Below are positions 1 through 6,640 of a stretch of 26,652 bases of DNA, piece after piece. A program made the translations under genes and the position numbers. The DNA comes from Methanobrevibacter sp. (lineage in GTDB: Archaea > Methanobacteriota > Methanobacteria > Methanobacteriales > Methanobacteriaceae). The stretch spans positions 1 to 26,652 of the forward strand of contig JADLKP010000006.1 in NCBI GenBank assembly GCA_016838945.1. The letters run 5' to 3'. Below the pieces are notes generated by a model. It was not told the origin of the DNA. It made no database searches and was given only the letters and a program-made list of their open reading frames with translations. How positions within the stretch are numbered: position 1 is the stretch's first letter; each line of letters begins with the position of its first letter.

Positions 1-599
1 TTGATGAGATAAAACTTGCTATTGACACAATAGAAAATACAAATGAAAAATATGCAAATGGAGAAGCGGGAATTGGAATCATGCACTGTGTTCTTTCCTA
101 TCCGACAGACAACAGTGACGCTAATCTTCTTATGATTAAAAACCTTAAGGATTTGTTTCCTAATTACGAAATAGGTTACTCAGATCACACCAAACCTGAT
201 GAAAATATGCTTATTTTAACAACTGCCTATCTTTATGGTGCAACTATACTTGAAAAGCATTATACATTAGACAAGACATTGCAGGGAAACGACCATTATC
301 ATGGAATGGACCCAGATGATGTAAGAAAGTTCTCTAAAAACATAGAACTTATAAAAACAATCAATGGACAATACGATAAGGTTCCGCTGCCTTGTGAAGG
401 GAAATCAAGAAAACAGGCAAGACGTTCCATCGTTGCAAACGTATGCATTAAGGAAGGAACTCTAATCACTGAAGATATGCTTACATGCAAAAGACCTGGA
501 ACAGGCATTTCTCCAAGCGAAATGGATAATGTAATCGGCAAAAAGGCAAAGATAGACATTGCAGAAGATGAATTGCTCGAATATGAATATTTAGAATAA
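1..599 (+). CDS. neuB: N-acetylneuraminate/nonulosonate synthase, NeuB family (5' truncated)
   Basis: The reading frame is open from base 3 and enters from outside the window, so the N-terminal part of the barrel and the start codon are missing; 198 residues are visible. NeuB enzymes condense phosphoenolpyruvate with a hexosamine (ManNAc or a modified 6-deoxy sugar) to make sialic, legionaminic or pseudaminic acid. Visible hallmarks are the MHCVLSYPT strand, the GYSDHT motif, and EKHYTLDK followed by a GNDH segment, all from the catalytic TIM barrel. A C-terminal SAF (antifreeze-like) domain follows, with RRSIVAN, KRPGTGI and IGKKA. Which nonulosonate is made cannot be read from this fragment. 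The next gene, a glycosyltransferase, starts 46 bp downstream, so the two are probably co-transcribed with the flippase in a surface-glycan operon. The family is secure, the substrate is not. Confidence 0.93.
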   Translation, partial: DEIKLAIDTIENTNEKYANGEAGIGIMHCVLSYPTDNSDANLLMIKNLKDLFPNYEIGYSDHTKPDENMLILTTAYLYGATILEKHYTLDKTLQGNDHYHGMDPDDVRKFSKNIELIKTINGQYDKVPLPCEGKSRKQARRSIVANVCIKEGTLITEDMLTCKRPGTGISPSEMDNVIGKKAKIDIAEDELLEYEYLE

Positions 600-645
600 T
601 ATTAAAAGATTCATTATTTTCATAAATAACTAAAAAGGAATTTTT

Positions 646-2184
646 ATGACTTTTACAGTAAAGGAAATTTGTCAAAAGATTTGGAATCTTGAAGAGAAAT
701 ATGAATTGAATCATAAGATGATTCAAGATTGCTACCCTTGGCAATTGATTAGAATGTATATATACTATGAAATAACCAGAAAGACAAATGTTTTTGAATC
801 TGCTCAACAGTCCAGTCTTTCATTATTTGATAAGGTAAGATCATTCATGCCTTTTGCTAAAAACAGTGTATTGTCAAATCCCTTAAATGGAAAGGAAAAT
901 GTTTATGCATTGATATTTGACCACCCAAGAAAAGTCATATTCCAAGATGAATATCAAGACATCTATAGCTATTTTTTAAAGGAGGTCCTTAATGAAATGG
1001 GAAAGAGTTTTGAAACGATTGAATCCCCATATCTAAATAATCATTTCAGAAGCAATAGGAACATTAAGGAAAATAATGTCAAATTCAATGACAGAATCCT
1101 TTTAGGTTCATTTGTTCATAAAACTAGGAATAGGGGAAAAGTTCCATTTACTGAAGAAGAACGAGAATTGATCGGCAGAGTGAAAAATGAGCTTGAAACC
1201 ATCTTCAAAATAGAAATAGATTTGTTTGGAATAATTGAAGATCATATCCTTAATTTCCAATACGATTATAAAAAGTATATTGAACTTCTTCAAAAGAGAA
1301 ATCCGAAACTTGTATTTCTTGTAGTGGCTTATGAGAATAAGGCATTGGTTGCAGCCTGCAAGAAAATGAATATTGAAATTATTGAATTGCAGCATGGAAC
1401 CATTAGCCCATACCATTTAGGATACTCATATCCAGAAAATACAATGAAATCAAATAATAGGATTAAAAAAATCGAATACTTCCCAGATAAAATTTTAAGT
1501 TTTGGAGATTATTGGAAAAATGCCAGCCACTATCCAATAGACTCTGATAATATAATTTCAATGGGTTTCCCATACTTTGAAGAGAATTCAAGAACATATA
1601 TGAAAATAGCTGAAGATAAATTAAATCAAAAGTCCGACAATAAGCAAATCTTATTTATTTCACAAGGAGTAATTGGAAAATATCTATCTAGATTGGCTTA
1701 TGAAACAGCCCATAATATTCACAATGAAAATAATAAGAATAATGAAAATAATAAGAATAATGAAAATAATGAAAATCATAATTACAAATTTATCTATAAA
1801 TTGCATCCTGGAGAATATGGAACTTGGAGAGAAAACTACGAATACCTAAATAAAGCAGTAGAGGAATTTGACAACTTTCAAGTAATCGATGAAAGCCAAC
1901 CTCCTTTATATGAATTGTTTGCCAAAAGCCATTACCAAGTAGGTGCATTCTCTACAGCAATCTATGAAGGTCTCGCCTTCAATTGCAAAACATTCATCAT
2001 TGATGTTCCGGGAGTGGAATATTTGGATGATTTGATTGAAAAGGATATTGTAAAAAAAGTTAAAGATAGTGAAGAACTAATAAATTATATTATCAAAGAT
2101 GAAACCAATGAAGTACTGTTTAAGGAATATGATAAGGATTACTTCTTTAAGAACTTTGACAAAACTGTTTTTAAAAAGATTTGA
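646..2184 (+). CDS. GT-B glycosyltransferase, capsule/polysialyltransferase-like
   Basis: A soluble 512-residue protein. Its C-terminal half has the signature of GT-B enzymes that use charged sugars or build surface polymers: ELQHG at residues 247-251, KLHPGE at 385-390, and AFSTAIYEGL at 434-443 where the nucleotide-sugar donor would bind. This pattern occurs in capsule, polysialyltransferase and CDP-glycerol transferase-like families. With NeuB just upstream and a flippase 9 bp downstream, transfer of a CMP-nonulosonate is the simplest inference, but donor and acceptor are unknown. Residues 360-377 are an Asn/Glu/Lys run encoded by an 18-bp repeat, probably a surface loop between strands. 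An AGGA element lies 5 bp before the ATG. The N-terminal third has no motif I recognise. Confidence 0.72.
   Translation: MTFTVKEICQKIWNLEEKYELNHKMIQDCYPWQLIRMYIYYEITRKTNVFESAQQSSLSLFDKVRSFMPFAKNSVLSNPLNGKENVYALIFDHPRKVIFQDEYQDIYSYFLKEVLNEMGKSFETIESPYLNNHFRSNRNIKENNVKFNDRILLGSFVHKTRNRGKVPFTEEERELIGRVKNELETIFKIEIDLFGIIEDHILNFQYDYKKYIELLQKRNPKLVFLVVAYENKALVAACKKMNIEIIELQHGTISPYHLGYSYPENTMKSNNRIKKIEYFPDKILSFGDYWKNASHYPIDSDNIISMGFPYFEENSRTYMKIAEDKLNQKSDNKQILFISQGVIGKYLSRLAYETAHNIHNENNKNNENNKNNENNENHNYKFIYKLHPGEYGTWRENYEYLNKAVEEFDNFQVIDESQPPLYELFAKSHYQVGAFSTAIYEGLAFNCKTFIIDVPGVEYLDDLIEKDIVKKVKDSEELINYIIKDETNEVLFKEYDKDYFFKNFDKTVFKKI
1723..1785 (+). repeat. In-frame 18-bp microsatellite inside the glycosyltransferase
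   Basis: Two exact copies and a third partial copy of an AAT/GAA/AAG codon block encode NNENNK units at residues 360-377. The period is a multiple of three, so gain or loss of a unit would change loop length without a frameshift. It sits just before the KLHPGE strand of the donor-binding domain. Confidence 0.8.
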
Positions 2185-2193
2185 TGTGATTAG

Positions 2194-3636
2194 ATGAGCG
2201 AATATGTGCGATTTATACAAAGGATAGGATTAGTGGGATTGACAAACATCCTAATCTCTCTCAGTAGCCTAATCTTTATCCCAATAATTACAAAATCATT
2301 CACCACAGCAGAATATGGCATGTGGGCACAGGTCAATACGACCATCGCACTTGTTCCAAACATTGCAAATCTTGGCCTTCCATACACAATGGTGAGATTC
2401 CTTTCTGCTGAAAAGGATAAGGAAAAGATAAAGGACTCATTTTATCCAATGATCACTTTAACCTTCATCTCAACATTGATCATTTGTTCATTGTTCCTGG
2501 TCTTTGGAAATACAATTGCAAATGCATTATTCAATGGAAGCATGCAAGTCCTATACATTACAACTGCAATTTCATTCTTTGCATGCATGAACCTTATGCT
2601 GATATCCTACTTCAGAACATTCCAACAAATGAAAAGATACTCATTGTTCCTTGTATTGCAGAGTTATATTGGCGTATTCGTAAGCATATACCTTACCTAT
2701 GCAGGCTATAACATTGAAACAGTTGTACTTGGTCTTTTAACAGGTTATGTGGCAGTGTTCATCATGATGGCATTTTTAATTGCAAGATACCTTGGAATTG
2801 GAATTGGAAAATGGTCCAATCTAAAGGAACAGTTAGCCTTTGCATTGCCTACCATTCCAAGCAATGTTTCAAGTTGGGTAGTGGATTCAAGTGACAAATA
2901 TGTCATAGGAATCCTCATAGGTTCTGTAGCTGTTGGATGCTATTCACCAGGATACGCATTAGGAAGCATATTGCTCATGTTCCTTTCCCCATTTGCAGTT
3001 CTCCTACCCGCTGTTCTGCCGGAACATTATGAAAAGGGAAACATAGCTGAAGTGGACAAATACCTAAGCTACTCCATGAAGTATTATCTTCTCCTCACTG
3101 TACCTGCAGCTGTAGGAATGAGCGTGCTTTCCAAACCGTTGCTATACATAATAACAACCCCTGAGATTGCACTAGGAGGTTATATGGTAACTCCATTTGT
3201 CTGCCTTGGAGCAATATTCATGGGAGTGTATGGAATCACAAACAATATACTCATTTTAGAAAAGAACACTATAATCTTAGGCAAATTATGGATCATTGTA
3301 GCTATTTCAAACATAGCCTTAAACATATTGCTCGTTCCTTACCTAAACATTCTTGGAGCAGCAATCTCCACACTTCTTTGCTATATATTGGCATTTGCTG
3401 TAACAGCCATTGCAAGCAAGAAAACCATGAGATTGCCATTTAATGCAAAAGAACTTTTAAAAATAGTTATGGCTTCAGTTATTATGGGAATCATTGTTCA
3501 TACAATGAATCCAAATGGAATTATTAATGTCTTGATATCCATCATTGTTGGAGTAATTGTATACTTTGCAATCATCTTCATTTTAAAAGCAGTAACAATG
3601 AAAGAAATAGCAATCTTTAAGGATTTGCTTCATTAA
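2194..3636 (+). CDS. Polysaccharide flippase, Wzx-like (MOP superfamily)
   Basis: A 480-residue membrane protein of about 12-14 hydrophobic helices with almost no soluble part. The first helix has the pattern of polysaccharide exporters of the MOP superfamily (GLTNILISLSSLIFIPIITK, then TTAEYGMWAQ). Another family-like segment is PTIPSNVSSWVVDSSDKYVIG near residue 230, where Wzx proteins carry a conserved Asp-rich helix start. Such proteins move lipid-linked oligosaccharides across the cytoplasmic membrane. It starts 9 bp after the glycosyltransferase stop with a GTGAT element in the junction, so translation is probably coupled. With NeuB and the transferase it makes a synthesis-assembly-export set. 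The exact glycan is unknown. Confidence 0.85.
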   Translation: MSEYVRFIQRIGLVGLTNILISLSSLIFIPIITKSFTTAEYGMWAQVNTTIALVPNIANLGLPYTMVRFLSAEKDKEKIKDSFYPMITLTFISTLIICSLFLVFGNTIANALFNGSMQVLYITTAISFFACMNLMLISYFRTFQQMKRYSLFLVLQSYIGVFVSIYLTYAGYNIETVVLGLLTGYVAVFIMMAFLIARYLGIGIGKWSNLKEQLAFALPTIPSNVSSWVVDSSDKYVIGILIGSVAVGCYSPGYALGSILLMFLSPFAVLLPAVLPEHYEKGNIAEVDKYLSYSMKYYLLLTVPAAVGMSVLSKPLLYIITTPEIALGGYMVTPFVCLGAIFMGVYGITNNILILEKNTIILGKLWIIVAISNIALNILLVPYLNILGAAISTLLCYILAFAVTAIASKKTMRLPFNAKELLKIVMASVIMGIIVHTMNPNGIINVLISIIVGVIVYFAIIFILKAVTMKEIAIFKDLLH

Positions 3637-3653
3637 ATTGAAGCTCAAATTAA
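3633..3653 (+). terminator. Stem-loop beginning at the flippase stop codon
   Basis: Arms 3633-3641 and 3645-3653 pair with one A-A mismatch around an AGC loop; the stop codon TAA (3634-3636) lies in the 5' arm. A T-run follows at 3669-3675. Confidence 0.4.
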
Positions 3654-3713
3654 TTAAATTAAATGAAATTTTTTTGTGAAAAATCATTATTGTGTAAATG
3701 TGAAAAATATGCC

Positions 3714-3734
3714 ATTAGAAAAACTTTTTCTAAT
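3714..3734. terminator. Candidate bidirectional terminator between convergent genes
   Basis: A near-perfect palindrome with 10-bp arms (ATTAGAAAAA / TTTTTCTAAT) around a single C lies midway between the convergent flippase and acyltransferase genes. It presents an internal T5 run on either strand. The fold is seen in the sequence; terminator activity is inferred from position. Confidence 0.4.
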
Positions 3735-3790
3735 TATAAGCATAAAAACTAAAAATTCTTGAAAATGAAAATTAAAAATAGTCAATTTAT

Positions 3791-4297
3791 TTAATGAAAC
3801 TTTCCTTCTTTTTTTAACTCTTCATAATGACCCTTATCTCTTGAAGAAAAGACATTTGCAGGGTGTCCGCCAGCAATTGCACATTTAGGAATGTCCTTCA
3901 CTACAACACTGCCTGCCTGAATGATGGCACCTTCACCAATTCTAACACCTGGAAGAACAATAACACGATTTCCCAACCATACATTGTCTTCGATGATTAC
4001 CTCTTTGGAAATAACGGTTTCATCATAAGGAATAGCTTCCCCTTCATAATTATGGCTGTCAGTGATAATCATACATTCAATTCCAGAGTGGAAATTATCT
4101 CCAATGACTACCTCTGCTGTTCCTTGAATTTTCATGCCATTGAAATTTACATTGTTTCCAAGGATTGTTTTAGGGGTGACATATGAATAATTATTTACAG
4201 TTAAATCATTTTCACATGATTTGCAGACCCTCTTTACCCTAAAAGTATAATACTTTCTTTTAATGGACTTGACTGCATTGAAAATTTTAGAAATCAT
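3791..4297 (-). CDS. Left-handed beta-helix (hexapeptide-repeat) acyltransferase
   Basis: A 168-residue protein built of hexapeptide [LIV]-G-x4 repeats from about residue 40 to 150 (ILGNNV, VIGDNF, IIEDNVWLGNRVIVLPGVRIGEGA, AIIQAGSVV), ending in the AGGHPA turn typical of the WbbJ/Maa/NodL/NeuD-like O- or N-acetyltransferases. His in ITDSHNYEG is the likely catalytic base. Residues 1-35 are basic with a CKSC pair of unknown role. Acetyl-CoA-dependent acetylation of a sugar in the glycan made by the neighbouring operon is the natural inference. It is convergent with the flippase, so it has its own promoter, and is flanked by short AT-rich repeats. A GTGAT element lies just upstream of the ATG. 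Confidence 0.85.
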   Translation of the reverse strand: MISKIFNAVKSIKRKYYTFRVKRVCKSCENDLTVNNYSYVTPKTILGNNVNFNGMKIQGTAEVVIGDNFHSGIECMIITDSHNYEGEAIPYDETVISKEVIIEDNVWLGNRVIVLPGVRIGEGAIIQAGSVVVKDIPKCAIAGGHPANVFSSRDKGHYEELKKEGKFH

Positions 4298-4310
4298 ACT
4301 ATCACACTAA

Positions 4311-4350
4311 ATGAAATTAAATGAAATTAAATGAAATTAAATGAAATGAA
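4311..4350. repeat. 10-bp direct repeats upstream of the acyltransferase
   Basis: Three perfect head-to-tail copies of ATGAAATTAA (4311-4340) and one copy with a single change (4341-4350) lie 13 bp upstream of the acyltransferase ATG. A 15-nt match to the repeat junction (4314-4328) occurs at 3656-3670, downstream of the same gene. The 10-bp period is close to one DNA turn. Confidence 0.75.
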
Positions 4351-4413
4351 ATTGATCTAAATCCAAATAAGAATTTATAAAAAATGAAAATAAAAAAAGT
4401 AAAAATTAAATTA

Positions 4414-6372
4414 TTATAATACAGAACAATCTGCAGAATAATAAGATAATAATCTTGCTATTTTAGCAACGGTTAATTCATCAATTCTTTTTTGACCACG
4501 AATCATCTTATTGAACAATTCATCAATGAACAAGTCTTCATTGGTAAGGATTACATTCAAAATAGCTAAATCATCATTTACAAAACCAATAAGAGGTTCG
4601 ATGTAAATTCCACTAAATCCTTTGCTGTCAAGGAAAATAGCCAAGTCTTCATTCAATTCCAAAGCTTTACGTTTGATTTGGCTATTGTCAACAAAATGAA
4701 TCTCTTCATTTCCAAACTCAAATCTTGTTTGATCATCCTTTTGACCAGCTTGAAGTTCCAATGTATTTTTCTTATCCATATAATTTTGGATTGAAGCGGA
4801 ATCGCTTACCATTGCATCAGTTTCATTTTCTGATTTGACCTTATTCTTGTAATCCTTGGAATCATATCTTTTGGATAAAATAGTGAAAACACCAGTTGGT
4901 CCGACAACTACATGGTTAATGATATCCTTGGATTGTGGCGGTTGAACCGCATAGAATACATAGAAATCATTAGGAAGAGCAAGCAATCTTTCACGAATAA
5001 TTCTTCCACGAGCAATGTAATTATTGAAAGCATATCTCTTGTAGATACCGAAACTAAATATAAGAACACCCAGAGCTATGCCAACCAATGCATACCATAT
5101 TTTGCTGACAAAGAAGTAGTACGCTGCAGAAACAACTAAAGCAAATGCACCAAGCAATATATAAACATCCGCATAGGTTTTCTTAGGTTCATAAGCCCTG
5201 TTTTGAGCTTTCATCAATTCAACAGTTTCTTGAGTGACTAACGCATCCTCACCGCTTGCAGTCAAGTTTCCACGTTTAACGCTTTCTTCTCCTCTTTTGA
5301 TTAAACGTTTTACGGAACTTCCCTTATAGAATTCCTTATCCATTGACTTGATGTAATCATCCTTAAGGGAATCGCTTAAAGCCACATAATACTTATAGCG
5401 GGCAAGCTTGAATGCCTCATATTCTTCAGGACTGTCAAATACCATTTCATTTTGAACTCTTGCAAATAGTTTTTGGTCTTCTTCAGATAACTCCTGTCTG
5501 TTTAATGAAACTGGAGATTCTGGCATTTCATCTTCAGGGATATCTGTAACCTCAACAAGCCTTTCTTCGGGAACTTCCTCATATTCATCTTCAGGCGCAT
5601 AAGCAAACCCTGTGGCAATGTCTCTTGAAGTTTCCCTATGTCTTTGTTCAGCATGAATAGGAATGATTTCATCAGGATCTCCGAGTGTAGAGTCATAAAT
5701 GGAACCATATGAGACCACTTGATCATCAGTTTCGTAGCTCTCTTCAGGAACATACTCCTCTTCAACATATTCTTCATCAGCATCAAGTTCTGCATGAATA
5801 GGAACAATCTCATCTACATCAGAACCAGAAAAACTAGCCTCAGCATGAATAGGAACAATCTCATCTACATCAGAACCAGAAAAACTAGCCTCAGCATGAA
5901 TAGGAACAATCTCATCTACATCAGAACCAGAAAAACTAGCCTCAGCATGAATAGGAACAATCTCATCTACATCAGAATCAGAATAATTTGCTTCGGCATG
6001 AATAGGAATAATCTCATCGATTTCGTTTACAGAGCGTGGGTTGTCTATAAAAACAGTAGAAGTGTCTTCAGTTGATGCAGAACCCATATTGGAAACATAA
6101 TCCAAAGATCCACCACAACTATCACATTCAAATTCGTTTATATCATCATTTTCACTTAATTGATATTTTAATCCGCAATTAACACAATAGACCATTACAG
6201 AATCAGAATAATTCTGCGGATTAAAATCTGAGGAAACTTGTTCTTCACTAGCTGAGAAGCTTGTCAATTCCTCCAGATTTCCAGAACAAACAGAACATTC
6301 GAATGCATTGATATCATCGCCATCATCAAGCTGATATTTTGCACCACAGTTCTGACATACAACCACTTTCAT
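4414..6372 (-). CDS. Double zinc-ribbon membrane protein with PIHAE repeats and degenerate NERD-like domain
   Basis: A 652-residue protein counted from the ATG at 6372. A GTG 15 bp further upstream is in frame, but the ATG has a GTAGGGAT ribosome-binding element and places the first zinc ribbon at the usual distance. Domains in order: zinc ribbon 1 (C6, C9, C26, C29); zinc ribbon 2 (C63, C66, C83, C86), with the same CxxC-x16-CxxC spacing and shared KYQL...DDIN.FEC, a clear duplication; an acidic low-complexity segment with six DEI(I/V)PIHAE peptides (about residues 119-195 and 235-243); a charged, probably helical part to about 395; two TM helices (about 401-444); then a cytosolic NERD-like domain with HVVVGPTGVF at 487-496. 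NERD domains are nuclease-related, but the usual acids in IDH and ExK appear here as N486 and L499, so catalysis is doubtful. Function unknown; a sensor or scaffold is one possibility. Confidence 0.8.
   Translation of the reverse strand: MKVVVCQNCGAKYQLDDGDDINAFECSVCSGNLEELTSFSASEEQVSSDFNPQNYSDSVMVYCVNCGLKYQLSENDDINEFECDSCGGSLDYVSNMGSASTEDTSTVFIDNPRSVNEIDEIIPIHAEANYSDSDVDEIVPIHAEASFSGSDVDEIVPIHAEASFSGSDVDEIVPIHAEASFSGSDVDEIVPIHAELDADEEYVEEEYVPEESYETDDQVVSYGSIYDSTLGDPDEIIPIHAEQRHRETSRDIATGFAYAPEDEYEEVPEERLVEVTDIPEDEMPESPVSLNRQELSEEDQKLFARVQNEMVFDSPEEYEAFKLARYKYYVALSDSLKDDYIKSMDKEFYKGSSVKRLIKRGEESVKRGNLTASGEDALVTQETVELMKAQNRAYEPKKTYADVYILLGAFALVVSAAYYFFVSKIWYALVGIALGVLIFSFGIYKRYAFNNYIARGRIIRERLLALPNDFYVFYAVQPPQSKDIINHVVVGPTGVFTILSKRYDSKDYKNKVKSENETDAMVSDSASIQNYMDKKNTLELQAGQKDDQTRFEFGNEEIHFVDNSQIKRKALELNEDLAIFLDSKGFSGIYIEPLIGFVNDDLAILNVILTNEDLFIDELFNKMIRGQKRIDELTVAKIARLLSYYSADCSVL
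5792..6030 (-). repeat. 51-bp tandem repeat encoding the PIHAE peptide
   Basis: Copies begin at 5792, 5843, 5894, 5945 and 5996, exactly 51 bp apart. The first three (5792-5944) are identical; the fourth diverges in its second half, the fifth more so. A separate sixth copy of the core stands at 5651. Each unit codes for 17 residues: DEIVPIHAE plus an ASFSGSDV-type spacer. Confidence 0.95.
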
Positions 6373-6618
6373 CTTATCCCTACTCACGTTTATTTATAAT
6401 CTAATTTATCTAGAAAAATACTAAAAGATTTATAGATTACGCTAATAAATTAATACTGATATTATATTTATAATTTATTATTTTTAAATATTATGATTAA
6501 ATTAATTTTTAAGTGAAATTTTTAGATTTTAATTAAGAAAAATAGGAAAAAATTGATTAAAAAACTTATAAGTAAAAGAAAATAATATATGAAAAAATAG
6601 CATAAAAAAAGAAAAAAT

Positions 6619-6640
6619 AGTAGATGTATGAACATCTACT
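6619..6640 (-). terminator. Terminator hairpin at the adhesin stop codon
   Basis: Perfect 8-bp arms (AGTAGATG / CATCTACT on the + strand) around a 6-nt loop. Read on the - strand, the stem starts at the last base of the stop codon and is followed by a T6-C-T7 tract, as in a U-tract terminator. Confidence 0.75.

Noticed and set aside
4414..4428. C-terminal CSVL of the zinc-ribbon protein resembles a CaaX prenylation box
   Set aside because: No protein CaaX prenyltransferase system is known for these archaea and the match is four residues; most likely chance.
5719..6075. A 118-codon + strand ORF with NRNNLIYIRTRKTSLSM-type repeats
   Set aside because: It is the antisense reading of the 51-bp repeats in the zinc-ribbon gene. 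Its repeats follow from the - strand repeats, and it has no ribosome-binding site or family match.
6373..6387. GTG start at 6387 for the zinc-ribbon protein
   Set aside because: No ribosome-binding site upstream of it. The GTAGGGAT element lies between the GTG and the ATG at 6372, which fits initiation at the ATG.
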